Translations under genes and position numbers: made by a program
Assembly (NCBI GenBank): GCA_030544235.1
Contig: CM060478.1
Span: forward strand, 24,491,227 to 24,555,226
DNA from: Lepturacanthus savala
Lineage: Eukaryota; Chordata; Actinopteri; Scombriformes; Trichiuridae
DNA: 64,000 nucleotides
Direction: 5' to 3'
Notes under the pieces: generated by a model
Told to the model about the DNA's origin: nothing
Databases searched by the model: none
What the model saw: the letters and a program-made list of their open reading frames with translations, nothing else
In this document: piece by piece, positions 21,201 through 35,000 of the stretch
Numbering within the stretch: position 1 is the stretch's first letter
Layout: every line of letters begins with the position of its first letter

Positions 21201-22390
21201 GGAGGAAGTGTCGGAAGTTATGGATGACAGCAAATATAACCCAGACGAGACAGAAGAATCCAGTGCCAGGGAGGATGTTGTCACCTTTCAGTCAAAAAAG
21301 GGGGAATTCATGTCATTCCCACCTGAGAGGAGAGGTCAGCTTTGATCTAAAAATGTCATCAGGGTGACCTCAGGGCAGACTGTGGTGCACCACGAGATGT
21401 GAAAACAAGCCTGGTGTGCCACAAACACAGTGTAAACATTTACACAGCACATGCAGCAACCACAAAGCATTGGCCAACATGTTCATAAGAACACAAAATG
21501 TAAGTGATGTAGGGAATTAAAAAGCAATTTCAAAGATTTGTTTTTTGTATTTTTGTCATTATGATTGAGAAGCTTCAGTGTCTGTTATTATTAGTAGCTG
21601 TTGTAGCTGTTAATATGTTCCGACAGATCTTCCTATGGTTTTGAGCTTTTTTTTTTAACTAAATAAATCATATCGATCAGTTTTATTTTGTGCTGCTTTT
21701 TTGAAAAATTGAAATGATGTCAATTTCCTGTGTCCTTGTTAAACATTGAAATGAAACAGAAGCTTCGTTTGGCTTTTGCAAGGTATGACACTCCAAATAC
21801 CTCGACTACAGCAGACACATTTACAAGTTGTATGAAATGTTTAACAGCTCAATATGACTGAAGCTGGTTTGGTTTGTGGTCAGCATATTTTTTGAGTATT
21901 TTAAAGGCAGAACTGAGGTTGGATGTTATTGAGGCTATTTTTCATTGTTACAATAATCATAAACAGACACTTGACTAAAGCTAATTTGTCCACGCACATG
22001 TTAGGAATGTTAAAAACTTGAAAAATATCCCTTTAAGGTACAGATAAATATGTGGTTAATTCGTGATTGGTGAGTAACTCAGTCTGAAGGCTGATATTAT
22101 GCATTAATAGTGATTATTGATAGTCTATTACATCTTGTTTTGCCTTGAAAGGAGGGTTGAGGAATACTTTGTCAACCACTGCAAATCAGATAAAAAGTTA
22201 GAATGCTCTGCGGCATAACAAAAAGACTTATCGAGTGTTATCCTGACAGAAAGATAATGGCTCTGCCTTTGCATGCAAGAAGCCTGCAGGGTTACTGCAG
22301 TTCACGATCTTGACTGCTGCTTTGTTGACTGGCAGCTTTGTGCGCACATCACGCGTGGAGGGGACTGTGGGGTGTGAGGATCACAGCAAA
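18250..22390. other. Gene-free region between the SDR gene and pank1
   Basis: AT-rich. Holds an AGTAC-type repeat (20205-20790) and the piggyBac-like relic (21116-21420). No other gene seen. Confidence 0.6.
21116..21420 (+). pseudogene. Decayed piggyBac-like N-terminal segment
   Basis: YNVREALVYIS and a DTDEEE acidic start shift frame into NPDETEESS, then FQSKKGEFMSFPPERRGQ and NVIRVTSGQT, resembling the N-terminus of PGBD-type piggyBac transposases (acidic region, then NVIR-x-TPGPT). Stops and shifts break it. Tentative. Confidence 0.4.
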
Positions 22391-22400
22391 CAGCGACGCT

Positions 22401-22406
22401 TATAAA
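22401..22406 (+). promoter_or_regulatory. TATA box of the upstream pank1 promoter
   Basis: TATAAA within a GC-rich region (22300-23350), about 660 bp before the long-isoform ATG. Transcription would start near 22430. The leader may be spliced: a pyrimidine tract ending in TGCAG lies at 22999-23025. Confidence 0.45.
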
Positions 22407-23025
22407 TTAAAGCGCCCACCCCGCAGCTGCACAGACCGTGTGTGTGGTGTGTGAGTGTGTTGTTAATCTAGCGGGAAGCTGCCGCGGTTCATTCAGCGCT
22501 AACGAAGACACGGGCATACCTCTCATACATACCTTTCTGTTTAAAGTGTGCAATTATGAGATATTCTGCTGCAAAGAAAAGAGAGAGAACCGGTCGGAGG
22601 AGGTGAACGGGTTTCTGCTTCGGTTGGAGGAGCTGGTGTGACGTAACAGCCCACCGATACACACACACACACACACACAACCATACACACACAACCATAC
22701 ACACACACAGACGGACGGACACACAGACTCACACACCGGCCGCTGCTGCGCCTGCCAGGATCTGAATGTAGGGGAAAATGACCGCGAGTGACCTCAAAGG
22801 AAACACTGTATTTTAGCGTCTGTTCGCTTTTTCTATTTTACACTACATCACAGTCCACTATATGTCAAATTTTAGCTCGATATTTTAGCGTGAAAAATAC
22901 GTAACGGTTGCGGAAAGGCACGGAGTGACGTTAGCTGCGAGCGATTGTCCCACTAGCCTGCTAAGCTAACCCCGGTTTCTCATTGCTGGGCTCTTTTATT
23001 TTTTTCTTCCCCCCCGCCCCTGCAG

Positions 23026-23054
23026 ATGCTAAGCTAGGCTAGGCTAGGCTAGGG
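23026..23054 (+). repeat. GCTAG pentamer repeat with a micro-uORF before the pank1 start
   Basis: Four copies of GCTAG (23033-23052) sit 14 bp before the pank1 long-isoform ATG. An upstream ATG at 23026 reads MLS then TAG, the stop lying inside the first repeat. The main ATG has a strong Kozak context (gctgccATGG). Confidence 0.5.
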
Positions 23055-23065
23055 TAGCTGCTGCC

Positions 23066-26000
23066 ATGGATAAAGCCAAGTCAATGATGGACAAGAAGGG
23101 AGCGTCGGGACCCTTTCACGTCAACAACGGGCAGAGTCAGAGGGGCTTTCACGGCCACGTCGTCGTGGCCGCTAACGGAGGCTGCTGCAGCGGCAGCGGC
23201 AATGCATTCGGCTCGAGCACCACTGGACCCAGCAGCGGCACGTTAGAGAACCTGCATCACCTGCACCGTGGGGACGACGCGGAGTGCAACGGCTCCCCGG
23301 CCAAGCGGTGCCGGCTACGGAGGAGGACGGAGTCGGTGAGACGGAACAGACCTCGTAAGTGTCAACATGTTTGGAAATATTTTGTCAGTTGGTGTCATTA
23401 CTGAACTGTTTTTTTATCTGTAATATGTCAGTTAGAGTAAAATGTGTCCGTAATACCGGTCCGCCGGGGCTTGTTTTTCAATGACAGAGCTGAAGTATAG
23501 ACACGCGTGTTTTAAGACTTTTTTTTAATTAACTGTTAATGCTCTTTTCATGGTTAAATCAAATGGTTTATATAATTTCTTCATGATCAGATTTGGCGCT
23601 CCGCCACCCTGTCCACTCTACAAGCTGACTGTCGTCAGGGAGACCCCTCTTTTGTTTTTATGGACCCTCGGATACATTTGGTGCGTTGTGATTGGTCGGC
23701 ACCCAGTGGTGAAAAAGCTCCTGATAAGTGGGCCTGGCTTGCCTCAGCCAATCAGCAGCCGACTCTTGTCTCTAGGAGGCAGGTTGAATGGGCCGAGTCC
23801 CCGCCCCCTTATTTACTGAGTATTTCGGCTGATGTGAGCTAAGATCATCCTGAAAACTTAGTAGTTTTTCCGTAGAATGTTGAAGAGTGGCGTTTTCTTA
23901 GTTGTGTGAAGTCTTTTAAACATAGAAGACTGGTTTGAGTGTTTTAAGGACGTAGCTTTTATATTTTATACATATATATCTATATATTTAGTTGCATGCA
24001 CCTGTGAGAAGCTGATATTTACCTCATTATGAAGCTTATAAGTGAGAAGAAACCTGGTAAGTGTGAGTTGGTTTGTGTTTCATTATATTTTCCAGAAATC
24101 AAAAAAATCTCATTTTTTCTTTTAAGTGTGTTCATAACTTAGTGTCTGGCTATGAAAACAAACCATTTCAGAATCTGTCCTAAGTCTATAACATCATTAT
24201 TTCTGTAGATTAATGTTTCAGTCAAACTGCCTAATGAGATTGTTGCACATTTGAAACATGATAGAAAAAGGCAAAGATTGGAAATTTTGATGAAAATTGA
24301 ATTGTGAAATTATAAGCATCACCATTTTAAAATCATGCTCCTGCTAAAAGCCGCTTTAAATGGTAGGGAATTGCAGCTCTTTACACTTCCTTTTCTTTGC
24401 TGTTCAGCCAAAGTCCAAGGGTTTGTTGTGGTTGTGTTTAGCTGTCATGGTAAAACTTGTTCTCATTCTGTGGAGATGTCTAACAAGCTGCAAGTTTAGG
24501 AGCCTTGTTGTTATGGTCAGCATTCCTCACATCTATCTGTAATTGAGTTTGGGAGAGACAGATATAGAAGTGTTTGGTCCTCATTTTTGCTTTCTGCTTT
24601 CATGAGAACATCCTAAAGTTTTACCTGTAATACGTCTTTATATTGCTACATTAATCAAAGGCAGGACTGGACAATAATTCAACATAATTTTTCATCAACT
24701 CTCCATATGATCTTATAATGATAGATTGTGGTTCATCATTTAAATGTCTAAATTAATAAGTTAAATTTCTAACTAAATCTTCTAGTGTTTAAATTTAAAT
24801 ACACGAGTCAACTTGAAACTGTAGGATTTTATTCTTTAGCACTGCTTACGTAAATATAGCTATATCAATATTGTTATTTACTGCTGTATCAATTATCACA
24901 CTTACTCAGTAGCACTTTAACGTTTCATGGTGCAGTTACCTATTTAGTATGTGGCTCCATCTTCAGATTTTTCATTTCTTCTTGTTGATTTCAGCAACTT
25001 CCCTCTAAGATACATTAGCTCTGATCAATCTATCATTTTAGATTGAAAACGGCGATTATAGGCAACACAATCTTGAGATCATCAAACCTGTGATTTTTTT
25101 TTGCTGTTTTCCTAACCCAGGTTTTGTTTTGTCAACTATTGTACATGTATATGCTGCCTCCCTGACCTTGCACTACTCTAAGTTAAAAGACTTTTTTTGC
25201 TCTACTTTAAGTTAAGACATAAATGGCTCATTTAGTTCTTCAGTTGTAATTACTGCTTTTGTTTAAGCGCACAATGTAGCCCATGTATAGCATGTTTCTT
25301 CTTCTTCTTTAGTGTTAAGGCATTTATTTGTTTAATGGTACAATGTCTGTGATGCTTGTAAATGTTGCTGTGCACTGAAATTTGATTTGAAGAAAATCAA
25401 ATGAAATCGTATCCCAATATTTGCCAGAAAAATAACAATTCAATTTTTTCTTGAAATCATTCAGCTCTTGGCTACATCCTGTATAATTTGTGTGTGATTA
25501 CCATCTAACAGGTTATTCCTATGTGACACCAGCTTTTGCTTGTGGTCAATTTGCAGGTGTTAAATTTGGTTAGCAATGTGATTGGTACATTTTATGCAGA
25601 TCTGTTATTTCACAGATAACAGCATTACTACTTTTTCTTCTATAGGAAGATGCATAGAATATATCCTGCAGCATTTGCATCTGCACTCAATCTGTCAAAC
25701 CTTTGCTATGAAACTGTATCTACTATTGTGCTAGAAGGTGAATGGGGTTTCACCACTGAGTATCTCCTTCCACTGTAGTGCTGCTATCTGTAGTTCATTC
25801 TGTATGAAAAATAAATATCCAACACAACAAGATAAAACAGAATCGCCAACTGTAAAAATGGACAAGGACTTCTCATGGTAGCACAGACATGTTGACAGAT
25901 TAGACATTTTACTAGAAACTAGAGTAGATGTACAGCTTGTACTCAGAAATGAGCCATGTGAGATATTTCAGTCTTAAGTTGCACTGAAGAGCTAGTTAGA

Positions 26001-29000
26001 AAACAGGGAAATTGTCAATAGGCAAGATTGATTTCCTTGTTATGGATCTGATCTCTAATGTTGTCTGATCTGATATTGATGCCGACAAATTACAAGAGAA
26101 GTGCAATGTTGAATTGAACAGACAGAGGATACGGCATGAATTGTTTGATGTGGTTTATGGTGATGCATAGTCAGTAGCTTGAGAATGAAAGAGCCTGTAG
26201 CAGAAATGGCCCAGATTACATAATTAAGGGGACATTCTCATCAGTAAACTTTGAAATGTCCGGTCACAGCTCCTCTACTTTATGACTGTGTTATCCTTGG
26301 ACAGTGGCCAGTCGTCCTGATAACCCGGATAACCCGCTAAGCTTTTCCCCTCCGCAGGCTGTCCCTGGAATGTATTCCCCTCAGGGATGTGATTTTTCAC
26401 TTTTGTCCACAGATTTGTTTCCCCATGCTCAGGATTTGATGTTTCAGAGCTGGGTTACTTTAGGGTACCACTGCCTGTAGTTCCCCATCAGAAGCAACCT
26501 GCCACAGGCTTTCTACAGCTCCTGTTTGCCCACAATAGGTCTGTGGATGCTTTTCCCTGCATAGCATTTAGAGTCTGATCGATATATCAGAATCAGTGTA
26601 TATGTTACCGATATGATGAATTATAAAAAGGGGCATTTTGCCCAGCAGAGGACTCTCTGACTCTGTTACTACGAACAGAGGTTGACTCACGGTACAAAGC
26701 CGAGCGGTGAAGTTAACCGCGTCATCTGCCAATTAGGGACTGCTGTTGTTGTCCTGTGCAAAACGGTAATGGCGGCTCCCAAGCGTTAAGGAGAATAAAC
26801 ACAGCCATAAGTGCAGTTATTTCATAAGTAGACTCGAAAACAACAGTCAAACAACAAGCGTTAATGAACTAGCAGGATTTCTGAGAGGAAAAGATGTTCA
26901 CGATGTTCTCAAAAACTCTCTTATTCAGCAACAGCTCAAGGCAAGTAACGTTTTTTTACATGGAGCGAACATAAATGTGGGAGAAGAAAAAAATCGTCCC
27001 TGTAGCTGTCGGCCAATCAGACCACAGGAGAGAGACATTTCCCCATTGATCCCCAGAGATTGGCATGAAAATAAATTTGAACTTCATCAGCTGAGAAAGG
27101 CTTCCTTCCATCCTCTCTCACAGATGCACTGAGAATAAATCAACAATTCATACCGGTATCTGATGTTATTCTATAGTGTAATTTATATGAAAGTCATTTT
27201 CAAACCGTTTGATAGTTTTTCCCATCTTTGCTGAGCATTTGATCTAAATTTTATTTGATGGTGTTTTTTAATTCAAATTTGAAAATATATTTGTGTGTGT
27301 GTGTGTGTGTAATAGTTCTTTGGTGTTTAACTTTTTTTGTAGAACTGTAAAATGTCCTTCCTCCATTATATATCTTTGCTAATGTTCAATAATAACCACA
27401 TTTTCAGGATCATTACAAATATCGGCCGATACATATATATTGAATATGGGATTTTCTACTCTCTAACATAAGTATCTGCATCAGCCCCAAAACTCCAGTA
27501 TCGTTCAGGCTCTAATACTATTTAAACTCTAGTGGGTATGTGGGTATCTGTTGGGTGTGGACAGGTGTGGGCTGAATAGGTTGAGGGGCTTCAAGTTGAG
27601 CTTGAGAGTCCAGCATAGGAAAGTCATTAAAATGGTAACAGTGGAAGAAAATGGAGGAAATGTGATTGGTGTAGTAGACTGCTGCTTGTGTGTCCATAGA
27701 TCAGTGAAACACAGGGAAGACTTAGACGGCTGCACCATCATTTTCTGTGTGGCTTCACCTTAAAATGATTTCACTGTGATCACATGTGACTAATAAAGAC
27801 GATGGTTAATGAAACAGAAAGATCAGCAGTATTAGTGCTGATCTAATACTAAACACTCATTACATATTATCATCTGTAATGAGTGTTTAGGGGGCTGTGG
27901 TAAGACACTCATAGAATCACCAGTAAAATTGTGATTTGCACACTAGATAATACAGAATAAAGTTTTTATCTGCTACTATATGAATGTGGTAGTAGATTAA
28001 AGTTCTACAAACTGTTATTGCCATTGCCTGAAATGTTCATCAAATCAGTATGTGCAGAACAGTCAAAATGATACATGACCTGTACTGCCTGGTTTTGTTA
28101 GTTGTGTTTGAGAAATATTGATGTGAACATTATTGTGACTCAGTGTTCTGACTGCGCCACAAAGAAATTCACATTGAGTCACAGATAACAGGGGGATACA
28201 ATATAGGAAGTCAGGGAGGAAACATTCTCTACCTGGAATCTCGAAGGAGAGATTTCCCTCTGACACAAGTGTTGAGACTAGGCTTTTGCTTCCGATACTG
28301 GATTTTCATTTTTATTTCTTTTCTGAAGGCTGGTGTGTGTGTCTGTGTTATTTTATAGGTGAAGCTTCTGCAAGTAGCTTATAAATGAAAATGGGATCCT
28401 TGGTCCAGTGTAGTCATTGAAAATCAATCAAGTCAAGGAAATGGCACACCCACTTTCCAGATGGTTTTGAGTTGTGTGTGTGTGTGTGGTTGCGGGGTAG
28501 TGATCATGGGAATCGGCACACCCAAAAACAACAGAAACTCCCACTCACCATGACCTGGGGGATATTCCAGAAAGGCCTACTTTTTAATATATATACTGTA
28601 TATACCCACCAAGATCATACCAGTTCATGAAAAGCAGTAGTGTTTGAACAGTTATTCTTCTGGAAATAATTGACAGGATATCCAGTCTCAGTCTGAAGAT
28701 TCTCTCACGATGTAAAGCGTTCTAATAATTTGAACTTCGATGTCAATCAGACTAAGAATTAATGGACAATCCATGTTAAAGAGTTTCTTCATGCGGGAGG
28801 AGACGGGTAGAAACTCACGGTTTCTACAAGTAAACCTGCCAGTGAGCAGGTTCTGTTCACAGAGTCTGTTACCATGGTTACTGACTCTGAGTTTCAGTTA
28901 TCTCTCTTTCTGGAACAGATAACTCAGTTTCCCTTCTCAGGGTTAACTAACTCTGAGTTTTCACACAACACGCTTCCTACAATACCCCCTGATCTCATCT

Positions 29001-32000
29001 CATTTTACTTGCATGATTGATGATTAATCGCGACCCACTATTATTGGAAAAAAAGCTTAAAACTGAATCACAATTTGTAACAATAATCAAAATTAAACTT
29101 TAAAACTCTTGAAATGCTCAAAGCTAATTTTTGGCATCATTTTTGGTTTAGAAATGACAAAGACAAAAATGAGCTTGACAAAAGCAAAATGATTTGCGAG
29201 GCATGCTCCAAATGGAGACAAAGCATTGAGGAAGTACAACTAATACCATAACATACATACAATAACATATTACGACATCACCAGGTCTTCTCCAAGCCGT
29301 CCACCAGACCACAAGAGATGACACTCAAGCAAACTCTACAACTAATGGCCAACTTTGCATCTTCTCACAAAATTGAATGTGATTCTGTCACTGAAAAGGA
29401 GGCGGCTCATTAAAGTAACAGAACCGCACTATGTTATGCTGTCTCCTATGAAGAAGTCATTCCAAACATGTACCGATAGGTAAAGGAAAATGTGAAAAGT
29501 AAGCTTCAGCCTGCAGAGAGGGTGGTGATTATATTATATTAGTATAGTACTAGAATTAATAAACTGCATAACTAGACAGTCATGTAATTCAGATAATAGC
29601 TTAAACACTTAATAAGATTGGATCAGATCAAATTGAATCATGATAATCAATTCTGGATTTTGAGAATCAGAATCAAATCGATTAATTAAAATTTGAATGG
29701 AAACACAGCCCTAGTGGCATGGCACTGCAACTAATGATTGTTATCAATATTAAATCCTGAAGATTTCTTTTTGGTGTGATCACTTTGATGTTTGATCACA
29801 CTTTATATTAAAATTGCTTGTTTTGTCCAATCAGCAGTCAAAAACAAAATGTTATCTGTGACTGTTCGTTGGTATAGAGCTAAAGATAGAGACAAAGGTT
29901 GTGCTGTTACTCTCAGTAATGTGTGTGTATATTCTTGTATACACACAGTGTTCTTCTGCAAGCTCGCCTCTGTATTTTCTTGTCTTATCACACTGGCGTG
30001 CCATTCAAGTGTTGTTCTTGTCCTGGACTCTCTGCACCATGTACGTACACACACACGCACGCACACAACCTCAAGCTTCCCTGTGAAACCTGAGATTAAA
30101 GGTTAAGCAGTAGGAAATTTAATATAAACGGTGGCTGTCGATAATCCCTGAGGTCATGTTGGGAAGCTGAACAGAAAAAAATGCTCAATAGAAAAAAAAA
30201 AAATCTAGACTTGTTAAATCAGTGGAACTGTACACACTTATACATACTGTATCTACCATGTAGGATGAAGTTTAACACAGAGGTTCGTTCGGTCACTGAC
30301 CTTTCACCTATATGAACACAAATCAATGCTCAAGCCCTCCCAACCGTGGTCCTTGTCACACTAACCTTTGGCTTGCTGGACACACTGCGTGTGTGTGATG
30401 TGTGTGTTTTTGCTTTTTAAACACAAACCATCAATAAGTGGTCACACATGTTGACTATAGGACACACTCAGGGAAAGGGGGATCACTGTTGTTGATCACT
30501 TAGTGTATGGAGGCAGGTTTGAAGATTTAGCAACCTGCTTTTCTGTTGACCTTTGGTCTGCGGCAGTTCATGGCTGTTGGGAAACGAGGTGTGAATATAG
30601 GCCAGTTCATACTGTATTCCCACATGTTTTTTCAGTCATTGTGGACATATTTCATAAAAATGTCTGTGACATCTGGGTGACAGTGAAGTAACGTAGTGCA
30701 GTAACGTTTCCTCTGCACGGAGAGAATGGTCTAGGTCAGTCAATATGTCAGGTAGAATAATTACATACAGTATGTTAACATTACTCAAGACAATGGAATT
30801 ATTGTGTTAATCTGACTAGGGCTGGATTTTTAAAATGCATATATACATACACCTTAAGCGGATTGAAATCAGACCGAGTTGGACTTCTCATAGTCAAATT
30901 AACACACCTAGATAATGTGATTGGAATTGGATTTTCTCCAGCTTGTATACTCCTTAGTCGGACTGAAGCTGAACAATGCATGATGCTCCACAACAGTAGA
31001 GATGGGACAGTAGAGAAACTGCCAGAACCAGCCAAATAAAGAGAAAAAAACAGTTAGCGCTGATTCAATGTATTATCATACACTGTGACCAGCAAGTCTG
31101 ATTAAGAAGGAAACCTGTATCCTATTGTCAGTGCAGACAGCACCGGCCAGACCTGGTGAGTCTGGGTGGGAACTGTAGTTAAGAAATTATTAAACTCATT
31201 ATGTTGTGTATACAGTTTTTTTTACAAGGTGACAGAAAAGTCAACAGATAGATAGTTCACATGCATATATCTATGGCCGTATTAACTCCTGAAACAGCAG
31301 GTGATGCTGTTTGTGGGGGTGGATCCTGTCAGTTATTTTTCGAAGTTGCACGTAAAGTGAGACAGGCACAGAAGTCCATCTAGACACAGATATTATTATA
31401 GGTTGCTGAGATAAGTAATTGTCTTTCATTAGACCAAATTACAAAATATCAGCCCTTCTCTCTGTTTAACAATTGAAAAAACTCAAGTTCAAACTTGTCT
31501 TTTTGTCACCAATTTATAAGAAAAACCTGGCTCTTAGCACCATGTCTTCATGCCAGAAATCTATCTGTTTGTTTGCTCTGCAGTTAGCAGACTTTACACT
31601 TGTTTGTCATCTGAAACCACAAGCGCTCATTGATGCTGTAAGGAAGTCTTCAGGCTATAAATTAGCATTTGCTAGTCTCAGGAGAGTTTTCTTATATGGT
31701 GGTAAGAGTATTGGACCTGAGGTCAAAACAATCACGCACCACCAGGGAAATTCATTTTTCATAAAGAAGAAACTAGTCATATAGTTATTTCCTGTATAAC
31801 GGGTGTGATAGACTACAACTCGTGTGACCTGATACCAGTGTTTTGTTTTTGTTTGTTTTATAGCTTACTCCTGGTGACAGAAACAGAAGGGAAATGAATA
31901 AAAGATGTTTTTTTTGTGTGTGTTACTGGTATTATTATGGTCATGTGGTTTTCAGTCAGTAAGGTCAAAACACTGTGGCATGACTAGACATTGTTTAATA

Positions 32001-35000
32001 TTGAAATATGTCTTGCAATAAATACAATAAATAAATAAATTTCACATTATGGCTCCACCTTGTATCATGATGACGATGAAGATCTTTCATTGGTTGGCCC
32101 TTGTAGAAACTCATGTTGTCCTGTACATGTATGTTGATCTGCTGTAGGTCAAACCATAAGGAACCACAATAATGTCAAAGCTTTGACACACAAGTCAGTG
32201 ACACACAAATTTTTTGTGAATGTTGCACTTATTGACATCATTTCTCTGCACTCTTCAGTCATCCATCAAGTTATGTGTGTAAAAAGTCAGTAGAAGTCGG
32301 TTATCTTCAATAAATATATATAACAGTCTTTTTCCACATTATTAGTCCTACTTTTAATGTTTTAGTCACATGCTCTAAGTACAAGGGAATTTCCACAATT
32401 ACAACATTAAATTCTAGGAAGGGAAACAGAATGACTTTCTTTGCACTAGGGCTGCAACTAATTATTTTCTTATTTTATCTCTTATTTATTTATTTTTTTC
32501 AATAAATCATATATTAATCAGATAAAAAGGAAAAAAAAATAATGTTTGATTTTCAGAATTTATTAAATAAAGGGACATTGGGTAACACTTCCATGTGCTG
32601 AGAATAAAAGGGAAATGCAAATATGTATTTGAGGAAATATTTCTTAAGATTCTGTTATGAAGAAATGAAGGATTGTTGAACTGTTTGAATAATTGCAAAA
32701 GATAATCCAAAAACTTCACATCATGTGTCTCTCCAACGTAATTTCTGCTAATACAAAATGTATTTTATTTTATTTAGATCATGATGTGGTGCTGGTGATT
32801 GTGATTTTGGATGAGACAGTGGAGGAAAACATGATTGTCTCTTGTGACTCTTGTCACTTGGCTGGCCTCTAACTGCTGCTTCTGCTTGCAGTTGACACCT
32901 TTCATTAAGAATTTATATTTCTGGATGCAGTTTCACACTTCTGCTGTAGCTTTGCTGCTTATTATAAATCTTTACTTCTTATGGCTTCAAGGTTGAGGCA
33001 GTCACTCTTTTATACAAACCTATGTAAAAACAAATGTACAAAATGTTTTCTTATTGTTGCAAACCATGTTTGTATTGCAGCTTTCAAGTGCTTCAAAGAG
33101 GACTGACAAGCCAATAATAAAACCAATGGAGGTGAGAAAGTAAAACAGATAAAAAGAGATTTAAAAGCTGCAACAGCAATACTAAAATAGAATAATGAGA
33201 CATCATATAAATAGATTTAAAAGGTCAAAATGAAGTAAGATGATGAAGAAATATAATAAAATAAATATTTATTAATTATGAAATATAGATAAAAGAATTA
33301 AATTGAACAACATAAATTCAATAAAATGAGTGAATAAAAAGATAAATAAAAAGAGCATTTATTTTTGAGCTTCTTGTTTGTCCTGCAATTAGTTCCAGTG
33401 AAAGATTTATGTTGTCACAAGTGGAAAATATATTCATAACACTAAGTTGACACTTGAAACCACCTGCTGCATTAAAACAGAAAGTAACATCAAGTTGTTG
33501 TGAAAAGAAAATCTCTATAACTGTTGGTCACAAAAACAATCCAAACAGTTGATTTGGTTTAGATTTTTCAAATCGGGTTCTGCAGTGCACCTTTTTAGCT
33601 GGTGTTTACAGACATTGGAGCAGGTCACTGGGTGAGAGTGGACGGTTACAGAAGTCCACCAGAGGGAAAAAATGAGGTGACAGGTGACTGCTGCTGAAAG
33701 TAACCAAACACCCCTATTGTAGAGATGCCAGTGGGCACGGGACCAGTAGTTGTAGCAACAGGTATCATGCTGTCGCAAACTGGTTTCAGCCACTGTGCGG
33801 ACACAAGGTTTCAACAGTCCAAGTGTCACAAAAGTCTTTCATGCATATACTGGGTGGAAACCTAAACCTGTAATGCAATTGAATAGATCACCACATTAAC
33901 AGACTGACACAATGTGACAGCAATGATGCGTTAGATTTTATGATGTGGGTATCCCTCTGTTTTTTCTAATTTGAATTAAAATGTGAACCTAGTTGTGGTG
34001 TAGTGTTGTTTAATGAGCAAACAGCATCACATATGATTCACAGAGAATAATACAGATTAAAGGTTGTTCAGTCAAACCACTTGAAGGTTCCATAAGCTGC
34101 TTAAACAGTAAGACAACACTTTCTGTCCTAATGGCCGTTAGCATTTGAAAGCCTGTTGTTTAACCACACTCCTACAGTGGTGCTGTCAATGAGAAGCCAA
34201 TACGAGCGTAAAATAGATGTTTACATGTGATTCACGCATGACCTGAAATGACAAGCTCTCACTATGTGGCACTAATCTGAAAGTGGACTTTGCCTCAATA
34301 AGCCAGACAGAATCACTCTGTTCACCTCGGTCGTCTGTTGTGAAACAGTCACATCTCCTGATCGGACACCAGCTTCATTCTCAGGCCGGAGGGTGGACAG
34401 GATATGTTTAAATGTCAAACGTCATATGAGGTGAGGTTTCACCAGCCAGGGAGGTTCTGCACAAAAAACAAACATCTGCAGTCCTGCTAATTCATTAGTA
34501 GTAGATTAATATCTACTACTAAGAGCCCGTTCTGATAATTATTTTCTCCAAATTTGCATGTGTTGTCTTTAACAGTTGCACAAGCATTTTATTGTTCCAA
34601 CTTACGAACTAACAATAAACTAATCAGTCAAAACCTCAGTCATGATTTATTCACAAAACTTGTTTCTATAGCCAAAAGCCACATTTTGCTGGCAAGTCCA
34701 CACCCTACAAGCAAAATATGGACAGCTAGAATAGATATTAATTACATTAAATGCTTATAGATTTATAGAAAGATATAGAATACAATAGATGTATTGTTAA
34801 ATTTGATGCTTTATGTCTTTTAACATGTTGGAAATATGTTTGAAATAGTGCACTACAAAGCTCATGTTCAAGGCAAACAGGTTGACAGGAAGTCCATCTC
34901 CCTGTGATCATTAAATAACTGCATTTACTCTGTTTCTCTGATATACTTACAACTCAGAATGTTCTGTTATAAAGTTATTTGAATTTTATGAATGAGGATG

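Noticed and set aside
23550..23842. Overlapping 89- and 60-codon frames before pank1 exon 1b
   Set aside because: They coincide with the CCAAT/GC-box promoter region; no protein similarity.
30799..31035. Segment with AGTCGGACT and ATCAGACCGAGTT blocks, possible repeat
   Set aside because: Could be an old transposon, but no ends, duplication or coding match could be established.
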